NCBI GenBank assembly: GCA_030512335.1
Contig: JAULSU010000001.1
Location: forward strand, 6,386,001-6,450,000
DNA length: 64,000 bases
Source of the DNA: Immersiella caudata
Taxonomy: Eukaryota > Ascomycota > Sordariomycetes > Sordariales > Lasiosphaeriaceae
Direction: 5' to 3'
The position numbers and the translations under genes were made by a program. This document shows, one piece after another, positions 44,001 through 54,471 of the stretch. The notes under the pieces were generated by a model, which worked only from the letters and a program-made list of their open reading frames with translations, made no database searches and had not been told where the DNA came from. Every line of letters begins with the position of its first letter. The stretch's first letter is position 1.

Positions 44001-44555
44001 TCAACCTTTGTTAAATCCTGGATTTGTTCCATCGAAGGGCGAATCATCCCACGCCAACGACGCTTTTGGGCTCATTGCTGATGCCGAAGCCATGGACAAT
44101 CCAGACGAGGATTGAGAGGTTCTCGATCGGCCGCCATGAGCCTCCATCTTCCTCCGCAGCCTTTCGGCTGCCTTCTTCTTGGCAACTTCCTCAGGACTCA
44201 GCGAGCTGGTGGGTTTAATGGCGTCTGCTGGGATCTCTCCGATCGGTGCGTGCAATTTGGTGCTCGCTTCTCCATTGGGGTCGTCGAAGGGAATCCCCGC
44301 TTTGGCGAAAGAGTCTTTCTTGTGTTGTTTGAGTGCTTGCGCCGATGGCTCACTCATCGCGAGCCAGCTGGTCACTTTCGTTACCTTGTTGAGCAACGTT
44401 TTCTTTGCGCTCTCCCCCGTCCCCCTTGCACCTGACATCTGTGCCCCTGAATGGCCTCCCAGTGGAGAAAAGCTACCGGATTGTGGTGTTGTTGTCGTTG
44501 ATGGAGCCCTGGTCCTGTTTGAGCTGGATGTATTCATGTGGCAGTTGGGTTCCAA
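44001..44555 (-). CDS. Hypothetical protein, basic and alanine-rich
   Basis: A single frame of 184 residues; a second Met six codons in (MNTSSSNR) is an alternative start. The N-terminal 60 residues are Ser/Thr/Gly-rich. The central part (KKTLLNKVTKVTSWLAMSEPSAQALKQHKKDSFAKAGI) and EVAKKKAAERLRRKMEAHGG look helical and conserved in style; the tail is Ser-rich and ends FDGTNPGFNKG. No domain is recognised. The run of KK/KR and regular helix-forming text favours a real gene, but no intron or family supports it. Confidence 0.6.
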   Translation of the reverse strand: MEPNCHMNTSSSNRTRAPSTTTTPQSGSFSPLGGHSGAQMSGARGTGESAKKTLLNKVTKVTSWLAMSEPSAQALKQHKKDSFAKAGIPFDDPNGEASTKLHAPIGEIPADAIKPTSSLSPEEVAKKKAAERLRRKMEAHGGRSRTSQSSSGLSMASASAMSPKASLAWDDSPFDGTNPGFNKG

Positions 44556-46370
44556 AACCGTGCTGCCAAGCAGCTGCCAAGTGGCGTTGCAATATGATGA
44601 GGTGTGAGAGTGTTCGTAATGCTCGGAGATAGCCTCGAGAGGATGTGAGATTCAAGAAACCTCCTCTGGTGTTGGAAGCGCGTAATCTTTTCAGCTGAGT
44701 CCCACGTTGTGCCTAAGGTCTCAGGAGGAACGCCCTTCCGTCTTCAGCTTGTCTGGAGAGCGCCGGGACTACCAGCGCCACCGCCAAAGGAAGAAACCAT
44801 TCTCTGATGAAGTTGACAGGGAAGACCGGGAGGTTCTCAGTAAATCGGCACATGAGGAATTGCTGTTTATGAGGAAGGCTCTGGGCTCAAAGCGTTAGCC
44901 ATTTGATCTGGCAAGTGAGAGCAGCCCCGATGTGTGTGTGCAGGCGGCACCAAAAAGATCGCTGGATGAGCTGACGGCAGTGTGATAGATCAGACTGCAA
45001 GCTGTCGGCTAGGTAGGAAAATATCCAACACAGGAGCTGCCTCCAATGATGGGTTGCAGCATGTCAAATGTAGGGGTCAAAAAAGCAAAAAAGAGAAGGC
45101 TCGTGAGGTCTCGCTTGGACACTTCCACTGGTTCCTCCGGGCGCAACAAAAAGGGCGCTTTTCCCATCTTGACGAGGAGCGTTTGACGTTGCATTCGAGG
45201 CGCCCACGTTATGCCCATGATTGGCACACTGCTGGTCTCTCGGGGGCTCTTGGCACGAGAAATGTTGGCCGTCACGAAAAGCGTGAGAGCCATGCGGTGA
45301 TCGACGGACGGGAAAACACCCAGACCTTCTTGGAACTCCCAGAAAGTAAAGGAAGCCCGGAGAGAATGTTCCATGCAAGCGAAATTCTTGTCACGTCCAA
45401 TTGGTGTCCTCCTCGACATCAGCGGGGCGTAGTGTGCACTACAGGTGTTGCCGTCCGCATCAGTAGCCAACGCCACTCCATTAGTGTCATCCAGAAGCAG
45501 GCAGGCCGAGGCAAAGCTTTGCTCCAGCACTTGCCCTGCAGCCGTCAAATCTCGTCGTGTCTCGGCCGCCCGCTAGCTCGCGGTAGGACGGGAAACGGGT
45601 TCGCGTTCCGGTTATGCTTATCGGAACGGTTGGAAACTAGATTTGTCCAAGAGAGTCGGTTGCATCGAAGGAGATAATCCTTCTCCACATTCCCCAGAGT
45701 GGAACGTCGAACAACCCGAACTGGTGCACTGTGAAATCTTGTTAATCATGAGCATCGTCTCCGCTTCGGGATAGAATTTTACGACCTCGGGTCGTTGGGT
45801 GGCATGAAATGATTGAAAAGTTTCGATAGGGAATACATGACAAGGTGAAACCCTGTCGAAATTCCATATGGAAAATCTAAAAGGATTATAGAAAATACCC
45901 TACACTAAAAAACACCAAAAAAAAAATTCCATAATAATGTAAAGGACAATTACATTTAAGTAATGGTAAGAATAGTGGTGAAAAAGAAGCATTACAGGGA
46001 AGGTGGAGAATGTAGCGTAAGAAGATAAGATCCGACAGATTTGGTAATCGATAAATTTCATTTTTCACAAAAGTCTCTGAAGGGGATGCAAAAGTTTCAA
46101 ATCCGATCCCTAACAGCTGCGCACCCGTAGCAGGGGTTTGGCGGGGTGATTTGCCCAGGTTCCCCGCTCACGTGGAGTGGGGCCTCCGCTGCCGGCTCGA
46201 GAACCTCAGCTCGCGCAACTGGCACCCCTCCACCACTTTCGCGACGGAAACCATCGGTACCCGTCCTCGACCTCAGCACTGGAACATACCAAATCTTTCC
46301 CACCGCCGCGCTCTTCGCGACCGGTTTATCGCCAATTCCAACCCAATAATCAAAACCAACCCAGCCCCCC
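44556..46370. other. 1.8-kb intergenic region with an AT-rich patch
   Basis: Two overlapping opposite frames occur (44982-45677 plus, 45548-45009 minus) without family likeness; they are rejected as genes. From about 45770 to 46080 the base composition becomes clearly AT-rich, with A runs near 45918-45927, unlike the flanks. Just before 46370 it is Pro-coding-like and C-rich, probably the leader of the next gene. Confidence 0.5.
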
Positions 46371-47291
46371 ATGCCAGGCCTCACTCTATCCACCGACCCC
46401 GCTGCTCTAGCAGCGCACGGTGCAGCCGCAACGGACACAACACCCCACCCCCAAACCCAACCCTCCGCACCCCCGACTCGCACCCCGACCCGCCCGCCAG
46501 TGAGCCCCATCACCCCGACCTTCGAGCCTCGCCAGCTCCCCGGCACCGCCCCCGGCGTCGGGGGAAGCACAACCTCCACCTCCAACATCCCCAACATCGC
46601 GCTCGGCCGGCCCCTCTTCACACACACGCAACCCGACCAAACCGGGACCGTTCCACCCCCTGTCGAGCCCATCGCCTTCGATGACAACCCCGACGTGATT
46701 GCGCTGAAGAGCGCCATCTCCATCCTGCAGTTACAACGCGCGCGCGCAACGGCGGATATGCAAGCCCTGCGGCGCGCTAAGGACGCTGCTTTAGCCGACC
46801 CTAATGCGTTTGTCGCTGATCTCACAGCGGGGAGGGTCGGTGTTGAAGGGGACCCGGTCATGTTCCCCTCTGTTACCAGCGAGGAGGAGGACAGCTCTTC
46901 ATCCTCAGATGGAGGCGAAAAAGAGGATGGAGTCAAGACGGAAGGGAGCGAAGCCGGAACGTTAAAGAAGCAGCGCGAGAGGAAACAAAAGGGGGCAGTA
47001 GTAGGGGCAAGCGCCTGGAGTAAGCTACCTAAACCGCAGACCGTGGTGCGACTCCCCCCTATCAACTGGGCGCAGTACGGGGTGGTAGGCGAGTCGTTGG
47101 ACAGGCTGCACGCCGAACAGGTAGCTTCACCTACGCCAGGGGTGCCCGCGGTTCTCGGGCCAGGGGGCGCGTATGAGTTCAAGGCTGGAGAGGGTCAGCC
47201 TTCGTCGGAACCAGGGCGACGCTTGGTGGGGATTGCTGCACCATATGTGCCAGGGAAAGACAAAATAGACAAGAAGGCCAAGAGGCGTTGA
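46371..47291 (+). CDS. Conserved-looking fungal protein of unknown function
   Basis: A single exon of 306 residues. The first 100 residues are Pro/Thr/Ala-rich. The best-ordered segment is residues about 104-165: DDNPDVIALKSAISILQLQ, RARATADMQALRRAKDAAL, ADPNAFVADLTAG, a helical hairpin-like stretch. An acidic Ser/Glu run (SEEEDSSSSSDGGEKEDG) and a basic KKQRERKQKG follow, then RLPPINWAQYGVVGESLDRLHAEQ and a basic C-terminus KDKIDKKAKRR. The mix of acidic and basic patches suggests a nuclear protein. I have no reliable name. The 361-codon antisense frame is a shadow. Confidence 0.75.
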   Translation: MPGLTLSTDPAALAAHGAAATDTTPHPQTQPSAPPTRTPTRPPVSPITPTFEPRQLPGTAPGVGGSTTSTSNIPNIALGRPLFTHTQPDQTGTVPPPVEPIAFDDNPDVIALKSAISILQLQRARATADMQALRRAKDAALADPNAFVADLTAGRVGVEGDPVMFPSVTSEEEDSSSSSDGGEKEDGVKTEGSEAGTLKKQRERKQKGAVVGASAWSKLPKPQTVVRLPPINWAQYGVVGESLDRLHAEQVASPTPGVPAVLGPGGAYEFKAGEGQPSSEPGRRLVGIAAPYVPGKDKIDKKAKRR

Positions 47292-47864
47292 GTTGTGAGT
47301 ATATCTATGGTTGTGTGAACCTCTAGAGGTATGGATTGGCAAAATTGCAAGCATAGCATGGCGTACTGGGTCTGGCTGTAGTTATAGGATGGTCTCTCAT
47401 GGCTTGAAGGTATATTTCCGGGACAAGCGTCCTGGTGCTGTGGCGATAAGTTACAAAACGAATTCGGTTCGCTTCAACGTCCGTTTCCCAATATTACAAC
47501 GTCATATTGGCACTAACCAGTGCCTTTGAAGCACCATTACCCTTCTACTGAAGTCTAACTTGAAGCTTGGGAGCAGCTCTCTCTCGAGTTAAAATCATCG
47601 CGCTCACGGCTTTGCGGATTTGTGTGTAACTGCCATTGGAAAACCAGCACAAACAATCTCACCAAAACCTTTGTCTCGTAACACCGTCCTGCTTCCGATG
47701 CCTGATTTCCCACGCTACCTTCCCATGGTTCCCGAAACGCCAGGCGGTTTGGCTTTGATGACGGAATTGCCAATACCATGCAGATGAGGAAAACAATACC
47801 GGAAATGATTCAACAATCCCTAAAGGTGGTCAGCTACTAGTGCGAGCGCTGATAAGAAGGCTAC
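47292..47864. terminator. Convergent 3' flanks
   Basis: The 573 bases separate two converging stop codons. Short frames only; no supported element. Confidence 0.4.
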
Positions 47865-49614
47865 TCACTCGACAGACTGCTGGACAGACCGTCGGAGTCT
47901 TCTATTGTACATCTTTCGATCCTCGGGGGAGCCCCAGTAGAGCTTGAATGCCTCTGGGTGCACGAGAGTCCTTGGGTCATAGGCAGGCTGCTCTTCTTCC
48001 AATGCCTCTATCACGGCTTCGATGTGTGACTTGGCGTCCTCGCGGCGACTTGGTGAGGCAAAGTAACAGGGTGTGCCGTCGGATGCAATTCGGTGGTGAA
48101 ACATGCGTGTCTCGAACTTGATTCTGGGTTGCTCCTCGGGGAAGCGGGGGCTGAACGCAAGCTTGATCCTAAACAGACCGCCATCAAGATTCGTCATCGG
48201 TTTTCCAAAGTATGTCAAGATCCAGACGAACGGGTTGTTGTCCACGAGCTCAAGGTTGTGTGGGATATCGGCCCGCTTGAAAGACTCGACAATCTGCTCA
48301 AATTGGCGCTGCAGATTCACTGCAACAGTGCTTTCCTTCGCCTTGGCCGCTTGTCCTTCCGCTGCCCATCCATCCGTTTCGGCATCAAGTGCCTTCTTGA
48401 TGTTACGAAGGCGCCTCTCAAGTTCGGTGTAGTTGAATTTGCCCTCCATGGTGTTACTCGTACCCTCAAACGGCATCCTGGTAAAGAGTTGTCCATCCTT
48501 GACCTCCTCTTTACCTTTCTGGACGGCGACGAGGTACGAGTCATAATACCACAGGAACCGCCGCTTGCAGAGATCTTTGAAGGGTTCAAAAGGAACCGTC
48601 GAGTCGTCATCCATAATGTCCATGTCGAGGTCATAGTCGTCCCTGTTGGCTGCTGGCGGGGCGACCGATCCATCAAGACTTATCCCGAGGTACTCCTCCA
48701 ATCGCTGAATGACTGAAATGCGTAGTGTCTCGTGACGGATCTAGGCACGTTAGCTTTGGTGAGCTGAGCGTCATCCGCAAAACTCCTAGTGTCTGACCTT
48801 TTGCACGTAGTCCTTTTGATTCTTCTTGTCAGACGCCTCGTTTGCGTCCTCGAAGCCAGGTTCGTTCTCGTAGGGGTTCGACGACATCAAGCTCTGGATC
48901 GAGAGCAGTATCGACTCCAGCCCTTGCGCGGCAGACCACTCCTCTCCGCGCTCTCCACGCCATGTCCTAGAATTGGTTAGTTGCCTTCACGCGCGAGAAA
49001 ATATCTCGAGGAGCACAAGTACCCTAGGATGGACCTTAGCTGGTTAGCTTGTGGTTCCTTAGATGCCTAATCTGGTCCCTTGCTCTGGGGAAACTTACAA
49101 GCAAACCCTCCCATTAGCGTATATGTTGGGGTTGAAACGACATCTTCCGCCGTTCGTCGTTGTTGCATTCACAGTAGGCGACTTCCGAGGATACTCTAGA
49201 CGGAATCGAGGTCAGCGATCCGCTGCCAATCGACACACGGCTATTCCCACCCTTGTTGAACTTGAACGCGAACTTTAATGCTGTTAGCAAAAGCGCATAG
49301 CTCGGACCCGGGTATCTGTTTGGCTATTACCTCGAAGAAGCCGAACTCGTATGGTGTCTCATGGGGCCCGATGATCAGGGCCTTCACGTTGCGGACATCG
49401 ATGTCGCGGCATGCGACAGCAAGCGCTAGGGAATCGGGTAAGCTGGTATGTTTGGAAATGGCCAGAGGAGTGCCGGCCACATACAGAGGTCCGAATTCTT
49501 TTGGAGATCGCTCAACTCCTGTCGATAGTGATTAGCCTTGTACCCCGCCGTGTGGGCGATGAGGGGTGCCATGGTACCCACCTTGGTGATGCGGAAAACT
49601 GACTGATCCGCCAT
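47865..49614 (-). CDS. UBE2Z-like ubiquitin-conjugating enzyme with a second UBC-like domain
   Basis: Eight exons: 49614-49582, 49518-49485, 49425-49331, 49272-49251, 49195-49099, 49034-49023 (12 bases), 48966-48798 and 48740-47865. All joins keep frame and give 445 residues. The N-terminal UBC domain reads ACRDIDVRNVKALIIGPHETPYEFGFFEF, then RFNPNIYANGRVCLSILGTW, where the Cys of RVCL is the E2 active site; SIQSLMSSNPYENEPGFE continues as in UBE2Z (USE1), which carries ubiquitin or FAT10. A second UBC-like fold lies at about 325-425: WILTYFGKPMTNLDGGLFRIKLAF, FPEEQPRIKFETRMFHHRI, SDGTPCYFASPSR, with His-His-Arg in place of HPN. An acidic linker (DDYDLDMDIMDDD) precedes it. Confidence 0.88.
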
Positions 49615-50900
49615 CGCTGTAGCTCACCAGCGTGATTCGTGCTGTGGGCAGGATTTCCTCATAGAACTTGACGCAATGGTGTAGAGGGATGGGCCAGGAA
49701 GATCAAATGGGAAGATGCCAGGAGAAGTACGGTTGTTGGAGTCGCCTAAGGTTGATAGAGGTAAGTGGTGCCCAGCTGTTGGGTGCAGTCAGTGCAGTTG
49801 GAGAGGCTTGGCATTAGCCTTTTGGAACCCCGCTTCAACCCGAGAGGCACGCACGCGGTGGAAGGTATTTCCTGTGGAAAGTACCTCTTCGAATGTATCT
49901 AATGTCTTTCCCAATGCGACAGAAGCATTCCAGCTATCCTTAGAGAAGCTCTCAAAGCATTCGAGGCCCCCAAAGTGTTCTCAATTCCCGATCTACACAA
50001 AAATGTGCTTTTTGAGGGCCAGGGGACCTGAGAGGAGACAAGAAATTCGGTGCACAACGCAGAGGTGGGGGACAGGGGTTGAGGAGCTCTGTTCAGCGAT
50101 CCAGACATCAGCCTGGTGCTTTTCGATCACAGTGCATCCCTACACGCCTTGGGAACGACAATACTGAAACCGTTGAGTTAGGCAGATGACCGAATCTACT
50201 AGGCGTGGAACATGGAAGCTTGACCATGCCCCCCAGCATGCGTGTCATCCTTTCAGAGCTTGCGCAAACACCAAGTCAATGCCGTCCCGTGCCGAAGGGC
50301 GTGGAACTGTAGGCTCCAAGCCTTCGTACAAACACACATCAAGGTGGGGATTCAGTGTGAATCTCGGCGCACATACTTTGCAAACTATTGGCATGATTGT
50401 AAGCTGCCTGCTAGGTAAATCCGCCTACTTGGCAACTTCGTTTTGTTGCGTGTGTGTGAATGAAGAGTAAGAAGGATGAGGCTGTCCATTCGAACAACCA
50501 TGGCCGAGACTTTGAAAACACAGGCTTACCACCTCCAACTTCAGATAGCTGGGCTTCGGAAATACAGGTTGTGCTAGATGAGACACTTTGACATCTGTGG
50601 AACAAACACAGTGTCTGCTATGAGTGCGCCGAGGTAGGTAGGAGGTAGGTATCCAAGGAGTGTTGCTTGAAGTGGGGGTCGAGTATATGTATGGTCCGTG
50701 CATTTGAGGGGCGTGAACACGCTCCTAACGCGTTGGTGATCTCGACGCGTAAAGTGAACTAAGCCATCACCCATCTACCTTTGCGAACCTTTCTGGGTCG
50801 GCGTTGTGACGACGTCAATTGCGCCACTGTTTTGTCAACTGCAAATCAACTGCAAATCAACTGCAAATTCACCCCTCATCACTCAGAGAAATAATTGGTG
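49615..50900. promoter_or_regulatory. Divergent intergenic region of the E2 and RFC2 genes
   Basis: The 1.29 kb separate two divergent starts. GGTAGGTAGG-type motifs occur near 50632-50652, and CAACTGCAAAT is repeated in tandem at about 50838-50868, just before the RFC2 start. No coding segment is supported. Confidence 0.5.
50838..50868. repeat. Short direct repeat ahead of RFC2
   Basis: CAACTGCAAAT occurs three times in near-perfect 11-base tandem, ending about 33 bases before the RFC2 start codon. It probably lies in the leader or core promoter. Confidence 0.6.
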
Positions 50901-52150
50901 ATGGCAAGCTTTTTCGATCTCAAAGCCCGAAAGGCTGCTGCAGCGAACGGCGCCTCCTCCAGCGCCGAGAAAAAAACCACGGAAAACCCCAGACTCCAGC
51001 CCTGGGTCGAGAAATAGTACGAGTAACTGGCCAGACAACATTTTCACCATACTAACAGTCCTGGGCGTAGTCGTCCCAAAACCCTCAGCGATGTCACCGC
51101 CCAAGACCACACTGTCACAGTCCTACAGCGAACGCTGCAAGCATCCAACGTACGTCTTCCCCCTCCCTGTCCCCTCCAGACCACAGACTGACCATCCTCC
51201 CACTCCAGCTCCCACACATGCTCTTCTACGGCCCCCCGGGCACCGGCAAAACCTCCACCATCCTCGCACTCGCCAAAGAGCTCTACGGTCCCGAAATGAT
51301 GAAGTCCCGCGTGCTCGAGCTCAACGCCTCCGACGAGCGCGGCATCTCCATCGTCCGCGAAAAGGTCAAAGACTTTGCGCGCATGCAGCTCACCAACCCG
51401 CCTCCGGGCTACAAGTCGCGCTACCCGTGTCCGCCCTTCAAGATCATCATCCTCGATGAGGCGGATTCCATGACGCAGGATGCACAGAGCGCGCTGCGTC
51501 GCACTATGGAGACGTACAGCAAGATTACGCGGTTCTGCCTGATTTGCAACTACGTGACGAGGATCATTGATCCGCTTGCAAGTCGCTGCAGCAAGTTTAG
51601 GTTCAAGAGTCTGGATCAGGGGAATGCGCAGAGGAGGTTGGAGGACATTGCCAAGTTGGAGGATGTGGTGCTTGAGGAGGGCGCCGTGGATGCGCTGATT
51701 CGGTGCAGTGATGGTGATCTCCGCAAGGCAATCACGTATTTGCAGAGCGCCGCGAGGCTGGTTAGCGCGACCGCCGGTGGGGATGATGGTGATGGGGATA
51801 AGATGGATGTGGACAGCAAGAGCATCACCGTTAAGATCGTGGAGGACATTGCTGGTGTCATTCCGGATGCGACGATCCAAAAGCTGGTTAAAGCAATGCG
51901 CTCTCGCGATGCGTTCCGGGCGGTCGCAGGCGTGGTGGAGGATATGGTGGCGGATGGCTGGAGCGCGGGCCAGACGATGACGCAGCTGAACCAGGCGATT
52001 ATCTACGATGAGACGATCCCGGATGCTCAGAAGAACAGGATCACCGGCGTGTTCTCAGAGGTGGATAAGCGGCTGGTCAATGGCGCAGAAGAGCACCTCG
52101 CTATTTTGGACCTGTCATTGCGCATATCGAAAATCATGGCGGGTAGGTAG
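50901..52150 (+). CDS. RFC2: Replication factor C subunit 2 (clamp loader)
   Basis: A subunit of the pentameric AAA+ clamp loader that puts PCNA on primed DNA. Exons are 50901-51016, 51071-51149 and 51209-52150; introns are 51017-51070 and 51150-51208 (GTACGT...CCAG). The product is 378 residues. LQPWVEKYRPKTLSDVTAQ marks the RFC N-terminus. The Walker A motif GPPGTGKT is at residues 73-80; ELNASDERGI, IILDEADSMT (Walker B), TRFCLICNYVTRIIDPLASRCSKF (sensor and SRC motif) are intact. YPCPPFKIIILDEADSMT and LQPWVEKYRP fit Rfc2 (human RFC4) rather than Rfc3/4/5. Converges with the coiled-coil gene 159 bases away. Confidence 0.93.
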
Positions 52151-52309
52151 ATGAGATCAACACCTGGGAGTCATCGGCGTTTTGGGGGATCATTGGCGAC
52201 CAACGAATATCAAGTGCTTCATGATTCGGTTAAATAGAGGGTATCTTGATGGCGAAAAAGTCCAGAGGACGGGACAATGTACAAGTAATTTTAAGCTGAT
52301 ACCAGGACA

Positions 52310-53854
52310 CTAAGGTGTTCCGTTTTCCGAGCGTAACAACCCGAGGTTGCCATCTAGCAAGTCCCAGACGTCTTTGACAGCCTGAGGCTTGGGCTTCGGT
52401 TTCCGTGTCGCGGAAGACTTGCCTGCTGGTCTGCTCTCAGCAAGCCATATATCCTCAACTGATTCATCCCCTACGCCGACCTCTGTCTTCACTTCGGTGT
52501 GCAGCAACTGATCTATCTCGCCGATTGTGTGCATCGAGCCCTCAAGCGCAATCTGCCCTTCCTCAATCTTCTCTGCCACTGCCTCGAGCGTGGCAATCTT
52601 GGCTGAATCCGCAGCAAACACCCACGGCTTGACGCGGCTGAAGGAGTCTAGCGTCTCAGAAGCGGAAAGCGCTTCGCCAAATCCAGCCGGTTTGCGTCGA
52701 GCCGCTCCGGGCATTGGATGTGCTGGGATGAGCTGACTTTCCTCGGCGAGGTGGTCGAGGGCCTGACAGGTCTCTTTGAGCTGCTTCGCGATGGTTATAT
52801 TGAAATGCGACTTCTGGGTGATGAGCCCCTTTTGTTCGCGGGCGACTGAGAGGAGTTGCTCGAAGTAAGGGGGAAGGAGATGCGTTGGGGGTGGTGGGGT
52901 TGCTGTTTGGGCAGCTGGGGGCAGGGCGTCATCGACCAGGGGGTTGATGACTGGTTTGGTCTGCTGGCTGACGAGTTGGAGTAGAAGCTTGCGTGCTTCA
53001 AGGTACTGAGAGTATTTGGCGCGTACGCCGGCGAGTTGCTCATCCAGTCGGGTTGTGTTGGGGGGCCCTTCACTTCCATGGCTGTTACCGCTGCTGTCGT
53101 CGGCGCCTCCATCTCCCGCTTTCCCTAGCTCCACTTCTATCCAATTGATGAGCTCGGCCCTGGATGTGTTCAAGGCCTCGAGCTTTGCGCTGTTTGTGAC
53201 GGTCCCAGGGGCAACTGAGGAACGAGATTTGACTTGTTCCAGGAGCTGTTCCTCTTTCTTCAGCTGGAGTTTTGCCCGCAGTACATGCTTCTGTAGTTGG
53301 TCAATGAGCTCCTTGAGATGAGTGCTTGCGGGCGCGTCATCAAGTGCGAGCGCGGTGACGACGTCTCTGGGCACATCCGGCAGTGGTCTGCTATCCATGA
53401 ACATCTCTTCAGGGTTCAGAAATCCTGGAGACGCAGCAGGCTTTTGGCTGAGTAGTTCGATATGCTTTTCAACCGCTTGCAGCCTTTCTTGCTTCTTCTG
53501 TAGATTGATCATCGCCAGATGCTCCTGGAGGGGGTCCGTCTTGGGAGTCCGCGAAGTGAAGGGTTCGTCGTGGCGATGCTCTATTCTCTGACGGCATGCT
53601 TCGTGCTCCTGGCGAGTCTGAATATTTGTGCTGAGGGCCTCCAGATATTCCCTCTGAAGGCCGCGTGATGAGGAGGGCGAAACAGGTTTGCTTGCGTCAA
53701 CGAGAGCGAGAGATCCAGGCACGGGGGATTCCCCAAGGAAGGATTGGAGATGCAGAGCTAAGATCCGTCGAACATGGGAAGCCTCTTCTCGCGGTTTAAC
53801 ATACGGACCCAGCGCCCGCTGGATGGCCTCGAGCGTTCTCTCAGGCGAGCTCAT
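52310..53854 (-). CDS. Coiled-coil protein of unknown function
   Basis: A single exon of 514 residues starting MSSPERTLEAIQRALGPY; an in-frame ATG 33 codons upstream gives a hydrophobic leader that looks like UTR. Heptad-rich helices occupy about 110-165 (LQEHLAMINLQKKQERLQAVEKHIELL), 205-250 (HLKELIDQLQKHVLRAKLQLKKEEQLL) and 295-330 (LDEQLAGVRAKYSQYLEARKLLLQL), so oligomerisation is likely. It ends with a basic RKPKPKPQAVKDVWDLLDG motif. The layout is reminiscent of spindle or augmin-type coiled-coil subunits, but I cannot show that. Divergent from BRR2. Confidence 0.75.
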   Translation of the reverse strand: MSSPERTLEAIQRALGPYVKPREEASHVRRILALHLQSFLGESPVPGSLALVDASKPVSPSSSRGLQREYLEALSTNIQTRQEHEACRQRIEHRHDEPFTSRTPKTDPLQEHLAMINLQKKQERLQAVEKHIELLSQKPAASPGFLNPEEMFMDSRPLPDVPRDVVTALALDDAPASTHLKELIDQLQKHVLRAKLQLKKEEQLLEQVKSRSSVAPGTVTNSAKLEALNTSRAELINWIEVELGKAGDGGADDSSGNSHGSEGPPNTTRLDEQLAGVRAKYSQYLEARKLLLQLVSQQTKPVINPLVDDALPPAAQTATPPPPTHLLPPYFEQLLSVAREQKGLITQKSHFNITIAKQLKETCQALDHLAEESQLIPAHPMPGAARRKPAGFGEALSASETLDSFSRVKPWVFAADSAKIATLEAVAEKIEEGQIALEGSMHTIGEIDQLLHTEVKTEVGVGDESVEDIWLAESRPAGKSSATRKPKPKPQAVKDVWDLLDGNLGLLRSENGTP

Positions 53855-54471
53855 TGTGAGGGTAGAAAAGGGTGAGCTGAAAACAAACAAAAAGAGTTTG
53901 ACAATGGCCCCTAGAAATTGAGGTGCATGTTTAGCTAGAAAGCTGGATTTCAATTACAGGTCGGCTTGCCCAGTTACGCTCCAGCTTTGCAGCTGAGGGA
54001 GAGCAGGTCGTTGTGTTGCTGGTGCTGTTGAGTGGGTGGAGCGCCCCGCTGTTGTTGACGTGCCTGAGCAGCCTGACAGCTGCTGGGCCGTTGGAGCTTC
54101 GCCTGGGGAGTTTACTTTCCCTGTCTGCAACCAATCAGCGCCCGTCATAAAAATTTCCCGCCCACCCTTGCGCTGCAATCGAGCGACAACGTCTGAGACG
54201 AAGAACGCGCTCGCATCACCAATTCATCCCACTCCAGATTGCGACACACCCCATCACGCCACTCACCTGGGCTTTTCGATGCATGGACTCGCTCGACGAC
54301 TGACTCCCAAAAATACCAAGATAGTTTGGCTGGGGTGAGTCAGAGCACAACAGCCTCGCGACTTGTGCAGTCCAGGCAGAATCCGCGACCTCTTGAGCGC
54401 CGCCTGCTCGAACCTTCAACGCCTGCCTTTCACCCAACCTTTAGCGCATCACCGCGACGACAACCGTCAAG
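53855..54471. promoter_or_regulatory. Divergent promoter region of the coiled-coil gene and BRR2
   Basis: The 617 bases between two divergent start codons. No coding segment; a BRR2 leader intron is possible (a GTGAGT occurs at 54335) but cannot be confirmed. Confidence 0.5.

Noticed and set aside
44982..45677. 231-codon plus frame, with an opposing 179-codon frame at 45009-45548
   Set aside because: Neither strand shows a conserved motif, and overlap of two frames in opposite senses favours chance.
46097..47182. 361-codon open frame on the minus strand
   Set aside because: It lies antisense to the 306-residue gene in GC-rich DNA; its Val/Gly/Arg-rich text is typical of a complementary-strand shadow.
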